DNA of 64,000 bases, taken from assembly GCA_012295275.1 (NCBI GenBank), contig CM022665.1, positions 24,806,946 to 24,870,945 on the forward strand, read 5' to 3'. Of the stretch, positions 39,489 through 53,256 are shown piece after piece. The notes under the pieces were generated by a model. It was not told the DNA's origin. It saw only the letters and a program-made list of their open reading frames with translations, and searched no databases. The stretch's first letter is position 1; the number at the start of each line of letters is the position of its first letter. The translations under genes were made by a program, and so were the position numbers. This DNA comes from Chrysomallon squamiferum (Eukaryota; Mollusca; Gastropoda; Neomphalida; Peltospiridae).

Positions 39489-40580
39489 CTAAGTCATTGC
39501 ACTTAGCGATTACATTACTTTTTCATTTTAACCAAATTTATCGTATTGATTCAGAGATAAATGTATATATTAATTACAGAACAAAAAAAATAAGAGCAAA
39601 TGTACCGAGTAATAAGACTGTAATGATGATAATGTTACATAGTTTTATATAAACACATAACACACACACGTACCTGTTTACTTCGTGTTCTTTATTTTTC
39701 AGTTAAATGTGCTACTTAATATAATGATGTAAGTATACATGCATTCTTTATGCATTCTTTATGTATGCATGTATTATGTATGTGTGTATGTGTGCATGTG
39801 TGTATGTATTTATGAGTGTATGTTTGTATGCACGCATGTGCGAACGTGTGCTTGTATGTATGTAAGTATGTTGTGTGTGTATGTATGTGTGTATTTTTTT
39901 ATATGTATGTATACGTGTAGGTAAACGTGTATGTATGTATGTATGTATGAATGTATGTGTAGGGATTTGTGAAGTCTATGACTCTCACCTGGTAAGCCAG
40001 TGGCTTGCATGTTGACGTCATCACATTTTCAAAGCATCGCTCGGGTCAGATGTGAAAATGCTGTTGTTGACTGACACTGATGGGCGTCAGTTTTGAATTA
40101 CTTTAGTGCTGAATATTCAACTTTTTATCCGAACCTAAATAAGTCCTGAATTGAATAAAAATATAACAACGTCAGGTGAGTTTCAGTGAACAAATTAATA
40201 CATAACCATCATCAGTCATAGTAAATTTGTGTTTATACATGTTCTGTAGTTTCTAATTGTTGTTGATTTTTTTAATTTTATAAAGATCAAATCCCCAGCA
40301 CTGTGTTTACTGGGCCAGTCCAAGTAGCATGTCGAATGCTATTTTGGGTGGTAAAGAGAAGATATTTCATAATAAATTTGGATCTGGAGATTTTCTTCCC
40401 ACATAAAATTATTTGCGAATAGCTACATAGTATGAAACAACTGATTTTAGCCAAGAACTGACGGGATGCAGTTGTACACAAAAGACGCATGGTTTGATTT
40501 CTACAGTAATTAAAGTGGCTTTTTGACATTTTCTTGTTATTTTGACGTGGTTTTAATATTTAGTTGTTTATTTCATGCAG

Positions 40581-40801
40581 GACAAGACTTTTTCCTTTAT
40601 CAGTTCATAACTGTCAGGAAAATTTTGATCAGATGTATTCAGAAATTTGAATTAATGACATTTAAACGTAGATTCGGTGACAGTACCTCATTTCATGATC
40701 ACAGTTATTTCTTTTGTTCCAGGGCATTTTCCATTAACGAACTGCACCTTAATTGTGAAATTTTAAAATGCAGATACTTTGGCTTTGGAGGTTGGATTTA
40801 A
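40581..40801 (+). other. Possible terminal exon (unrecognised)
   Basis: A good acceptor (GTTTATTTCATGCAG) ends at 40580. Seventy-two codons are then open to TAA at 40799-40801, which merges with a run of about 18 A. A second acceptor-like TTCTTTTGTTCCAG lies inside at about 40724. The product (QDFFLYQFITVRKILIRC...) has no recognised domain. Confidence 0.22.
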
Positions 40802-41386
40802 AAAAAAAAAAAAAAATCTGTTATCATTGTGAAGCTGCCCTCATGCTCTGTTTAGCTTTAAATTTTATACCCGTTTGAAAAACCTATCCAAGTATCTTGT
40901 ACGAGAAAACGATCAGCATCCAGAAAGGACTAAAAAAAAAAAAAAGAAAAGAAAAAAAAAAAAAAAGATTCATTATCGGAATAAAACAAGTTATGAATGG
41001 CTGTTACAGATGACTTCACAATTAATTACATGCTTCGTTTCGCTAAGCATTTTCCACGCCTTAATATTTATACTAAAGCAAAACATCAATATGATAAGAG
41101 AGAACTGATGGAAGTACACACTCAAAACAATCTCATTGTCTTGTAATTTCTGTCAATAACTTCTTAATTAAATTACCACCACAGCGTGAACCGTGCTCCA
41201 TCACTCCGCCATTGTTTGTACTCATACCTTTTTTTTGAGAGGGCTTTAGTTTTGCGCTTATTCTTGTTATGAAGATAGTATGTGTAGAGAGTTGTCTTTA
41301 AGGTGTTGTTATACCTTTTAGAGCTGGAATTTTGTTATGAAAAAATAAAACAACAAACAAAACAACAACATGAAAAAAAATCAATA

Positions 41387-41389
41387 ATA

Positions 41390-41427
<38 letters not shown>

Positions 41428-41475
41428 AATGATAATAATAATTATAGTAATAATAATAATAATCATAATAATGGA
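41387..41475. repeat. (GAT)n then (AAT)n
   Basis: About 12 GAT units followed by AAT units and variants. Confidence 0.9.
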
Positions 41476-41708
41476 GCAACAACAAACGGTTTTGTTTGAA
41501 GTATGTGATACTTAATGGAATTTTTGTTGTATCAAAAAATAACAGAGAAAAGGAAAAGAAAAGAAAAAAAAAAAAAAAACCCCAGAAAAAACAATAAAGT
41601 AATAAAACAAATAAAGATTTTTTGTTTTTTTTTGGTTTAAACTGTGTAAAAAGCGACAATAATACACCATCCACGCATTAACAGTAACTGCTACGTTTCT
41701 GCTTACAG

Positions 41709-41861
41709 CCTAAGTCGAAACTTCCAATATTTGCCCCAGATTCGCCGACTGAACCATAATGGCAATAGAAAATTACCTATTAATGCAGTTCAAATCCCTG
41801 CGAGGATTTTCGCGGCTTCGTCTAGGGAGCTTTTCCGTGTAGTGCCATCCAACTGTGTTTG
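41709..41861 (+). other. Possible symmetric internal exon, 153 nt (unrecognised)
   Basis: A strong acceptor (ACGTTTCTGCTTACAG) ends at 41708 and a possible donor (GTTTG|GTAGAAG) starts at 41862. One frame is open across all 153 nt in phase 2 at both ends, giving LSRNFQYLPQIRRLNHNG... with a balanced, basic composition. GC content is higher than in flanking DNA. No domain is recognised. Confidence 0.3.
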
Positions 41862-41998
41862 GTAGAAGGCCGCTGTCCCCCGGGCTATGTTATGGCGTTA
41901 GTGCTGGTCGGCGAGCTAAATAGAATTTAATTCTTCATAAGGAGATCAAGATTGGAGAGAGGCTTTTGGGTACAGTTTCCCAGTCATTGCTCTGTGTC

Positions 41999-42003
<5 letters not shown>

Positions 42004-42038
<35 letters not shown>
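42004..42038. repeat. Poly(A), about 35 bp
   Basis: A pure A run next to A/G-rich DNA. Confidence 0.95.
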
Positions 42039-42040
<2 letters not shown>

Positions 42041-42348
42041 AAAGAAAAAAGGGGAGAAAAAGAATCCAATAATGTTTATAATTAAAATGTTCAAATGACA
42101 GTCAGTATACGCCAGTTCAGCGAGTTCGTATCTTTAAAGTGGGTCTTATGGAATAGAAAAAACACACAAAACATTACTGTCTAACCCGCGAATTTGATAA
42201 CCTTTTGTTATGTAGTATATGGAAAACAACAACAACAAACCCAGATGATTTTAATATGGTTCACAGTTTTGGTTAAAGCTTTAAAATTTAAAATTTAAAC
42301 AAAAACAATTATTGTGCGTACGCTGGTTTTTGAGTAAGTAATATTGTT

Positions 42349-42424
42349 TCAATAATAATAATAATAATAATAACAATAACAATAATAAAAATAATAATAA
42401 CAACAATAATAATAATAATAATAA
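42349..42424. repeat. (AAT)n/(AAC)n microsatellite
   Basis: About 75 bp of AAT with AAC interruptions, followed by a short (TA)n. Confidence 0.9.
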
Positions 42425-44115
42425 TCATATATATATATTAAAAATAAAATAACGAATAACACACCAGAAATTCTACTTTTAAAACATATACAGTTTACTA
42501 CACTCTCAGCTCACTAATAAACACAAGTTCAAAAATAAACTAAATTTTTTTTTTTTATACGTTCGTCTAAAATCGAGATCGGATATTTTTCCTTGAACTA
42601 AGAACACGAGGGGAAAAAGTGAAATAAATGATATGAATGCTACATTTTGTGAGCACATTTGTGTAAGCCGAATGTAAACATCTTATCAAGTGTTTACCTA
42701 CACAGGAACGTCTCTTTGATTTAATATTTAAACAACACCAACCATGTCGAGTAACGGGAGAGAGAGAGAGAGAGAGAGTCGAGTGTCTGTTTCTCAGGTT
42801 ATCTAGAAAATTCTACTAAGTTCACTGAACTCGAATTTGAAAAATCGTAAGATTAAAAAACGTTGTTTGTTTTGCTGATGTACAGTTTATTCTCTTTTTA
42901 CCCGGAGGAAAACAAGCAAAAGAGGAATGAACTTAATACATTTACTGATAAAATGAATTTTTTTATTTTATTTTATTTTATTTTTTTGAAATATTTTCTT
43001 CAAGTAAGTAGATTCGTATCTCAAGTGTTAATTAATGCAAAATGGTGCAAACTATTTGATCTTCTTCCAGATTATATTATTTTCTTTACATGAAGAGAAC
43101 TATCAAATAGTTTTTAAAGATGTTGTGTATGTAGACCAGTTTAAGAATTACACTATACAGACGAAGACTGAGACGGCGTGTAACATAATGAATATTAACT
43201 GAAAAACCTTAAAGAGTGTTGGTGGTATTTTCCCATGCATGTTTGCTGTCTACAAACAGTCTTTCGAAGACAGTTTTGCCTTGCACAGATTATACAAATT
43301 AGTATAATTTAGTTTATATTTTTTTTAACACAGTATTTTAAACTGACAATTGACGAGTTCGTATATCATTTGGAATCGTGTCATTTAAAACTGCCCTTTA
43401 ACATTGTGAATATTTTCTAACCAGTACTCCGTTTTCCTCTTTTTCTTTTTTCTGTTTTTCTTCTTCTTTTTTTCTTCTTCTTTTTTTTTTTTTTTTTTTA
43501 AATATATATTTTTTTGACTTTGTAAAGCAGTTTTTATTTTTTACAGATAACGTTAAAATAAGCGCACTGCTTTGGATACTTGGAAATGAAACGCACTAAT
43601 CTAACCTGTGTATTGATAAGTACAGTGCAAACCGATTATGACATTTAGTGTATTTTTATGAAGCATATTCGCTCTAGGAGTTTGATTACTGTAAGGTTAT
43701 TAACAGTGGGAATGACGCACACACAGACATTTACACCGAGCAAGCAATGGTGAGGATTCTATCACTTATATACTGGCAATGAATAACGCCAAAGATTGGT
43801 AGGGGGTCTACTGTACAATGTGTATTTTTTTGTGGAGATTTTATTATATTTTCGAGCACACTTGAAAATGTTTAACAATATTAAGTTTTCAGCTTCTCTG
43901 TACGCGAATTCTGTGGTCTGTTTATTGTTCATCCTGTTTCCATTTACTTTTGTTTTGTAATTCTTTTTTTATTTTTTTATTTTTACTTTATGTAAGTGGA
44001 TTGTACTGATATGTGTATGTGTGTGTGTATGTTTAGTGGCATTTGTGTGCGCATTCTTATATTAACACGTGTATGCGTGTGCGTGTTTGCATTGGCATAT
44101 TTAAGAGAGAGCTAG

Positions 44116-44120
<5 letters not shown>

Positions 44121-44204
<84 letters not shown>
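44121..44204. repeat. (GA)n microsatellite, about 84 bp
   Basis: A pure GA run. Confidence 0.95.
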
Positions 44205-44213
<9 letters not shown>

Positions 44214-45074
44214 GAATGCATTAAATATTCTTCTTTTGGTGAATCTTTTCAATAAGATTCCTTTTCCGTTTAACTCGTATTAATAACACAATCTTAATTC
44301 TACCTCAGATGGGGTATATGTTGTGTAAGAACATTGCTAATTACATTATTCTGTTCCATTCATAATAAATGTGTATAACGATGTTTTGTAGTTCCTACGT
44401 ATCAGTGACGTCATGTCTTTCATGAAACTACAGCACCATATAAACCTATTTCAGGAAAGGAATAATAAAGCTTGATAAGTGATTAACATTTCAAAATGTT
44501 CAGAACATCTTTTTAAAGATCGTCTTAACGCATTCTTCATCCGGGACAGTTATTATAATGACTTTTTTTAAATTATTTTTTATTTTTTTAGAAGTCACTG
44601 TTAAGAAGCGTATACTTTATCCTTAGAACCATTATGAAAAAACCAAAATATATTTCTATATTTATTAAGATATGTAATGGTTGATAAAAATATTTCTTTT
44701 GAAGTATATGCCATGTAAGCAATGACAGAAAGGATTCTATACGTGGAGTTTCTGTTAACGCTTTGTACGCTGTTTGAAAAGGAAGAAAACAACAGTGAGC
44801 TTTGATGATGAAAAAAAGCTAATAGAAAAAATGCGTAATCACGCACGAAGTTTGTTTCTCGTTAATCAATCAAAGACTGCGCTCCTCTATAGTTATAGAT
44901 ATGAATATCGCATACATTGTAATAGATACTGAAATAATTTAAGATATCAGCTCATAATGCCTTTTAACAATCAAGTTAGATGTACGGTTACACTGTAATG
45001 AAGAAATAGCAATAATTAAGCTATGTGTCTTGAATATAACATGAAAAATTAACTTCACACAGACCCACACAGAC

Positions 45075-45076
<2 letters not shown>

Positions 45077-45105
<29 letters not shown>

Positions 45106-45123
45106 CACACACATAGACACACA

Positions 45124-45209
<86 letters not shown>
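45077..45209. repeat. Compound (TA)n-(CA)n-(GA)n
   Basis: TA (45077-45101), CA (45105-45140) and GA (45141-45209) runs abut in order. Confidence 0.95.
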
Positions 45210-45213
<4 letters not shown>

Positions 45214-45307
45214 TAAAGTAAGATATTCATTTAATATATCAGTTTAAAAAATAAAAATAATAATTATTATTATGATGGTCATGGTGATTATAATGATAAC
45301 AACAACA

Positions 45308-45308
<1 letters not shown>

Positions 45309-45359
<51 letters not shown>
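45309..45359. repeat. (AAT)n microsatellite
   Basis: A pure AAT run of about 50 bp. Confidence 0.9.
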
Positions 45360-45362
<3 letters not shown>

Positions 45363-46488
45363 CAGAAACAGAATAACACAAGCCAGAAAAAAAGTAAAAA
45401 TAAAAATAAAAATCACACCAAAGCAAACCTGCGGAGAAAAAGAAAGACAAACCATAAAATTATAAAGAAAACGAAAGATTAAAATGTAGCCATTTTTTTT
45501 TTTTTTTTTCACAAAGATGCCATATATACAGCTGAATTATCATTTTCCGTCTATTTTTATCTGTTTATTTACTTACATAACATTTTCAGTACTCATTCAT
45601 CCTAGGATTATTACCCTGCCTTATCCTGCTGTACATTTATTTATGACAAACAAATGCAAAACATATATAAAACACTGCAGCTGCTTTTTGCCAACACCAA
45701 TCATATTAAATAAGAAGACGAGCCCACACGTAACTATAAAACACAGGTACGGGTTTCGTATTTCCTATAAATTAATGCAAATGTGTCGTATCCGAAATGC
45801 TAGACGCGTAAATAATGAACTTCAGACAAAAACATATCCCATTAATCTGCTGTTGTTACAAAGGAGATTTTCATTAAATCAACCGCTCCAACTTTCAAAG
45901 ACAAAGTTTCATTAAATGAAGATGTAAGAGGATTGTCGTAGTTAAAACAACAGAAGAAAAAAAAAAAAAAAAAAAAAAAAAGATACGTTATTTGACGACA
46001 GGCGATTGCTAAAAGAGGTTTTTTTTTGTATTTATTTATTTATTCTAGGATTTTTTTTTTTTTTTTTTTGGTTCTTTCTTAAAACCTTCGTGAAGACGAA
46101 GAACATTAGTTGCTATCAATTAACAAGTAATAAGAGAATCAGCTCAGTTTAATCATTAGTTCGCTTGTAGAGTTTTGCGTTTTGAAACATCCTGCAGCAA
46201 CCTGAGGCGTTTAATTGCACATTTAGCTTTATTTACGAGACGGGTATGGCTTGCAAGGACAGACAGCCGTTAAAATATCATCATTAAACTGTTTATTGCA
46301 GACTCTGTGAAAAAAAAAAACCTCAAGGAGCGAAGATATCGGTGTTGTTCGTGTGATTTATGTACTGGGTGATTACAGAGTTAACTACGATTGTTCATAT
46401 ATTTATTTCTTGTCCAGTATCCACTGTTTTTGTTTTTTTTATAATCTCCGAACATTACTGTATCGTATTTACATTATACAAATTTAGT

Positions 46489-46537
<49 letters not shown>
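46489..46537. repeat. (CA)n microsatellite
   Basis: A pure CA run of about 49 bp. Confidence 0.95.
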
Positions 46538-46541
<4 letters not shown>

Positions 46542-46925
46542 AAACAACGTATGCAGAGACTCATAAACTGTTTATTTTAAAGTATTTATACTTTTAGTAA
46601 TGACTAGTAATATTCTTTTTGTTTTACACGCTCTTTGTTAATTTTTCCTAGCAGATTTGGAAAGGTTTTTATTAAGTCTTCAATCTTTATTAAATGATAA
46701 TTAAAAAAATTAGTTAAAAGAAACATAAAATATATACTAATTAAAATATAGTGTTCTGTAGCCGAAGAAAGATTACTGATCACAATGTATCAAACGCTGT
46801 TTATTACCTACTCAACCCTTATAACGAACTCAGCTTTTTGAAACTTTAGTAATACATATATTATTTTATCAATTAAAATATTATGGAAAAAAATAATAAA
46901 ATGAATTAATAATATTAATAGTAAT

Positions 46926-46956
<31 letters not shown>

Positions 46957-47598
46957 TTGTAAACAATACTTTAAAAATTAAAACGTTGGATGAACTACAA
47001 AAATCAAATGATTTATTTTAGGATTTATCGGCTCGTATTTGATGCCTCGGTATAAAATTTTTATTTGTTTTGTATTTTTAAATTAGTCAAATGTCTGATG
47101 GTGTTTTAAACTGAAATTAAGACAGAGAAAGCAGAATCGTGGATTTTTCAATAATCTTTGCATCGTTATCGTTGACACTTCACATCTTTTTGCGGTACAG
47201 ACGAGCAAGAATTCCAAAGTTCATTTATTTTTTATTTTTTTTTCCCTTTGCGAAATATTATGGAATGGAATGTAAGAAACTGGATATCGGATTTTATATG
47301 CGTAAGTGTGCATGTATTTATTTAGCTGCAACTTCGGTATTTTATTTTAATACAAGTATGTAGTGTATAGATGTCAACTAGGAAGACTGTAGTTCTTTCG
47401 AGTTTAACAAAGATATGATTATCTGCATCCATTTCTGGTTTTGCAATGCTGAGTTTCTCACAGACATTTTCGAACTGACTAAACATCGGCCTTAATTGCG
47501 ACACCACAGCACAGCAGCATGTTAAACCCAGTTTAATAATCGACACTCCGCAGCTGTTGGTCTCTCTCCACACTTTCGCATTAAACTGATCCACTTGC

Positions 47599-47700
47599 AA
47601 AATAATGTAGTGTGTCAGTGATGGAGGTCACTCGGATCGAACACGATAAGTAACTAGATGGTTGGTCCAAGCGCTTGGGGAAAAGAGTCTCTCATTATAT
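47599..47700 (-). mobile_element. Degenerate tRNA-like SINE head (candidate)
   Basis: On the minus strand, GTGTTCGATCCGAG (47645-47632) is a near-consensus pol III B box. An A box-like AAGCGCTTGGACC lies about 35 nt upstream. It does not fold as a tRNA. Motif evidence only. Confidence 0.35.
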
Positions 47701-47986
47701 TAGATAGCCGAAACCCTTTATCAGAGGTCTTTCAAGATACACAACTAAATTGGCCGAGTTAAAGACCGGGGTGATAAGAAACACTGTATCAGTGGGCTAT
47801 TTACCTGCATGCTAAGATAGAGGTGTTGAAACAACGGGTTTTGGAGGCGAGCTGAGACTAGACACGTGGCCCTCTGTTGGCGGTTGTGATTCGAGCACCG
47901 ATACGTAACCCATGTCAGAAACGTACTTGATAACCAGGGCATGTGCGTGCTGCTTTTGAAAAAAAAAAAAGCAAAAAAAAAGCAAT

Positions 47987-48030
47987 ATATTCAGATTTAA
48001 AATCTAATTGTAGATTTTAAATCTGAATAT
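47987..48030. other. Perfect 20-bp inverted repeat with a 4-nt loop
   Basis: 47987-48006 is the exact reverse complement of 48011-48030, separated by ATTG. Each arm reads ATATTCAGATTTAAAATCTA or its complement. The hairpin is perfect, which suggests a recent origin, for example a foldback element or template-switch event. Confidence 0.85.
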
Positions 48031-49797
<1,767 letters not shown>

Positions 49798-49971
49798 ATA
49801 CAACAGCACTTGTTAGAACTGGAGATATCTCGGGCTCCACTATACGGAATCAATAAGCGACTAAAAGTTGCCCTGGGGAAGAACGGCATTAAAGAACATC
49901 ATTACGCTTCTGTGTCACTTCAGAAAAGAATAACGACTGTAAACACCCAGCTTAACGCTCTGAAATTATAA
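49798..49971 (+). other. Possible terminal exon (unrecognised)
   Basis: A good acceptor (GTTGTGCTCTTAG) ends at 49797. Fifty-seven codons are open to TAA at 49969-49971. The product includes APLYGINKRLKVALGKNGIK and is basic and balanced. Sixteen bp after the stop lies a second strong acceptor (GATTTCTCTTGCAG, ending 49986), so two alternative acceptors are clustered here. No family is recognised. Confidence 0.28.
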
Positions 49972-50696
49972 ACGATTTCTCTTGCAGCCGTTTCTTGTTC
50001 ACGTTTCACGGATCATTTCATCCTTGCATTCAAAGAGCAGTGGTAACGAGATGCTACTCACAGGCAAAATGGGACGTAGAATTTTTTTTTTTTTTTTTTT
50101 CATTTACTATGCAGTAGGTTTTTTTTTCCCCGCTCTAACACGACATGGATCATTGAATTTCGTTTGGCTCGCAAGACGTGCGGGCATACGTATAAGTTTC
50201 TTACCAGACGCACGTCTGACTGACTCATACATTTATGTTTAGCTCTGAAATCTATATGTGTAGACGTTTTTTTTTTTTTTTTTTTTTTTTTTTTTCCTTA
50301 CGTTTTCTTTTCTGTCCTTAAAGACGTTTCTGGGTTAACGTTATAGTGCAATTTTACGTGATAACCAACCACTACGGCGCTATTTGAAACGGCACATGTA
50401 TTTACTATTGTCTACGTCAATTACTCTAAAACAAAATAGAAATATATCTGGAAGACGAAGGAAAGCCGTTTTTTTTTTTTTTTTCTCATTTAAAACAGTA
50501 ATGATTGTTTTCTCGAATAATCGAAAGCGTAAAATCAACTAAAACAGTCTAAAAAATGTATTTCTGCTGTTCAAGGTATATTTAGCAAAGTCATGACGAT
50601 GGTAAGAGAATGATCTTAGCAAAGATCAGATCTTGTGGAAATTAACAGTCTGCTTGGTGAACATAAACATTTGCAAATCTCTCTTTTTTTTCTTTA

Positions 50697-50728
<32 letters not shown>

Positions 50729-52333
50729 CATCATCGTCATTATTTCATATATCCAAAGACATATACATATACACACCTCGACTCATATTTAAATGCAAAC
50801 ACAGATTTCTTCTCAGTCCACACTCAGTCACACGCACAGATACACTTGCATTACCACATCCCTGGCATTCTTTGTATTGCTTGATCTTCACTGTCACTTT
50901 CCTGTAATAATGTGGATTTGTCCCTGACAAATACTAATACTAATACATCATCTTTACAACATCATTATAACAAGAACAACAACAACAAAGTCATTAACCT
51001 TGCGCCTCAGGAGTTGAAGTCTCGATGAACATACATACTGTGACCTTTGCTCGTGTTTCTCTCAGGTAAAGCGTTTAGAACAGACGAGAAGAATAATGAT
51101 TAATAACGAGAAACTATTAAGGAACTGAACGTTTAAAATACAACAGCGCCATGTGTGATGGAAGAAAACAGAAAATGAGTGAAGGGCAAATCCGATGACT
51201 TTGAATATTTTAAACATTAAGAACTTAGGACAATGGTATGCAAGATCTTAATTATAACGAGCGGATTATAGCTTAAAGTCTGAAGGTAGCTGGATCAGTT
51301 TCCCGTTCCTACCAAAGTCTCACCACAAGTTTATTTGATGCAGTATTTCCAGCCTATAGGAAGGTGCATATTTCTGCTCTCCGTTTCTGTTAATTTTTTA
51401 TGTACAGTACTTAGCGTTTTCTGCTGCAGTTTATGTTAACGTACGAAACTTAGAACTTAGCGTGGAGCTTATTTACGTCTGCAATAGTATGTTAACCCGT
51501 TATTTCTGCTACAGTTTATGTTAACCTGTGAAACGTAGCAGCTCGAATGGGGCTCATTTTGTGTTACAGGTTTGTGTTAATCTTTCAAATTTATGATCTG
51601 AGTAACGCTAGCGAGTTTCACTCGTGCACGTCGTATCAGTTTCTGTTTCACGCTTTCTAGCAAAGCTCTTAATTTATTGCCGCTCATTTTCAGTTTCCAG
51701 TTTAAAGATAAAACATCGCAGTTTCTGTACAAATGTTAAAATGAGTTATGGTTTGTAAATTAGTGAATTAGAGTTTTACAAAAAACACACAAAAAAACAA
51801 CAAAGAAATGGATTAAATAAAATCTTTTCTTACACTAATCTGATATATTTAAATAACAACAACAACAACAACAACAACAGCAACATCAAAGCTAGCGTCA
51901 TCAGCATCTCTACATGAATAAAAAGGAATTAATTAACTATTATTATTACTACAGCTACTGCTGTTGCTACTGTTATTACTACTACGACAACTACGACCAC
52001 TACTACTGCTACTACTAATCAGTGCCAAAGTAATCTAAGCTATTCCATCTCATATAACGCAAATAAAGAACGGATTCTGCCCTGACCACGCAAAATACTT
52101 AAAAAAAGAACTAAATACGAAAACGTTTTCCAGAAGACATAACATGCATTAGATATTAAATTATTCTCTCACAGTAACATAATAAATAATAACAGATAAC
52201 AGATATTTTGAACCTTTGTCTTCATTTTTTCTTTCTTTCTGTTATTCTCGTTAGAATTCTTCTTAGCTCTACTGAGTAACATTTATCTGAGAAACGTAAC
52301 GTATTTCTTGTACGTAGTAACAAAATTCACAAG
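49972..52333. other. Mixed unique and simple-repeat DNA, no gene seen
   Basis: Contains poly(T) at 50081-50100, 50268-50296 and 50470-50484, (ATT)n at 50697-50730, (CAA)n at 51859-51882 and an imperfect (ACT)n at 51945-52018. The 51000-51400 stretch is unique without a gene signal. Confidence 0.6.
51419..51609. repeat. Degenerate tandem repeat, three copies
   Basis: TTCTGCTGCAGTTTATGTTAA (51419) recurs as TTTCTGCTACAGTTTATGTTAA (51503) and more weakly as GTGTTACAGGTTTGTGTTAA (51561). Each is followed by a GAAAC/CAAA..TTA motif and a G-rich..GCTCATT or GCTTATT motif. Confidence 0.55.
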
Positions 52334-52790
52334 ATGGCGCTGCACCTTTATTTTCCAGAGCTGTACCGTGGGGCGTACAGCATCGTTTTTTATTTTATTT
52401 TACATAGCACGTTCGTATATTCCGACTGAACGGACAGAATCACCAGATATCCGCTGCATCATCTATTTTTCTATTTCTGTAGCACGTACTAATATACAAG
52501 CTAAATCAACTTAACTGCTAGATGGTGCTAATTCTTCAGCACGAACTTATATACACACAAAAGATACCGAATTTATTAGACGAGGCTGAACAGTCATTTT
52601 TCTTATACCGCAGCAAGTGCGTTCACGCTAAAGTCGCTAAATGGCGTTACGTTTTCATTTTTCTTTTTTCATTTTGTATGCATGGATAAAGGAAGAACGC
52701 ACGTAATTGCTACATCGCGCTGCATCGTCAATTTTTCCTACGGTATAGATTCATGCAGAACGCAAAATGGCGTTGGCGCCGTCGGTGAAA
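52334..52790. repeat. Degenerate tandem repeat with a period near 75 bp
   Basis: Recurring blocks include GCTGCAYC followed by a T-rich run (52339, 52378, 52453, 52719), TAGCACGT..TATA (52405, 52480, 52537, 52611) and ATGGCG/ATGGTG (52334, 52522, 52641, 52767). Neighbouring TAGCACGT copies are 75, 57 and 74 bp apart. Confidence 0.5.
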
Positions 52791-53152
52791 CTATTTGTTG
52801 ATTGGCCACGGTTCATCACAGAATTAGTCTGCAGTCTTTCTTCTTGTTGAACCATGCTGATTGTGTTTGTGATACAGGATAGCATGGCACGGCGAAAACA
52901 CTCTGGTGTTCGTGTACAAAACACAAAACAATCTCTATCCATTTATTTTCTAATAGTAAACATTTCTCATACTGCTTGTTTGTTTTCTTTTTTTCTTTGT
53001 TTCCATTTATATGTTTAATTATATCTTGGAGGATTACTTTTTGTTCTGCTGTTTTGTTTGTATTATTATTTTTTTTTTTTTTATGTTGAACACAGTTTTA
53101 TCTTGCTTCTAACGTAACAGTTATATATGTATGTATGTATGTCCCTCCCTCC

Positions 53153-53256
<104 letters not shown>

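Larger units (their letters stand above)
38291..41708. other. Low-repeat unique DNA, no gene established
   Basis: This is one of the less repetitive parts of the window. It contains a C-run at 38427-38437, (TA)n near 38780, (TATG)n-rich DNA at 39760-39960, a full TGACGTCA at 40013-40020, poly(A) at 40799-40817 and A-rich DNA at 40930-40967. Two exon candidates inside it are listed separately. Confidence 0.55.
41862..47598. other. Repeat-rich region, no gene seen
   Basis: Besides the listed repeats, it holds (GA)n at 42757-42778, T/C-rich DNA at 43436-43499, TGACGTCA at 44406-44413, and poly(A) at 45958-45981 and 46929-46956. Unique stretches 43080-43430, 43560-44000 and 46080-46300 have no gene signal. 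A 132-codon frame at 45517-45915 and a minus-strand frame at 47322-47600 are open but unsupported. Confidence 0.6.

Noticed and set aside
39961-40080. GGTAAGCCAGTGGCTTGC, A box-like
   Set aside because: No B box at the proper distance was found.
45517-45915. 132-codon open frame, plus strand
   Set aside because: No domain, signal peptide or splice context. About one frame of this length is expected by chance in 64 kb of AT-rich DNA.
47322-47600. 92-codon minus-strand frame with balanced composition
   Set aside because: It starts with TTG and has only a weak acceptor-like TTTTGCAAG. No family match and no donor were found, so it was not listed as an exon.
52334-52790. Repeat array that could suggest a CRISPR
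   Set aside because: Units are degenerate, of uneven spacing and without conserved direct repeats or cas genes, in a eukaryotic context.
52751-52942. Minus-strand 63-codon frame as a transposase fragment
   Set aside because: No catalytic motif or recognisable transposase or reverse transcriptase signature is present.
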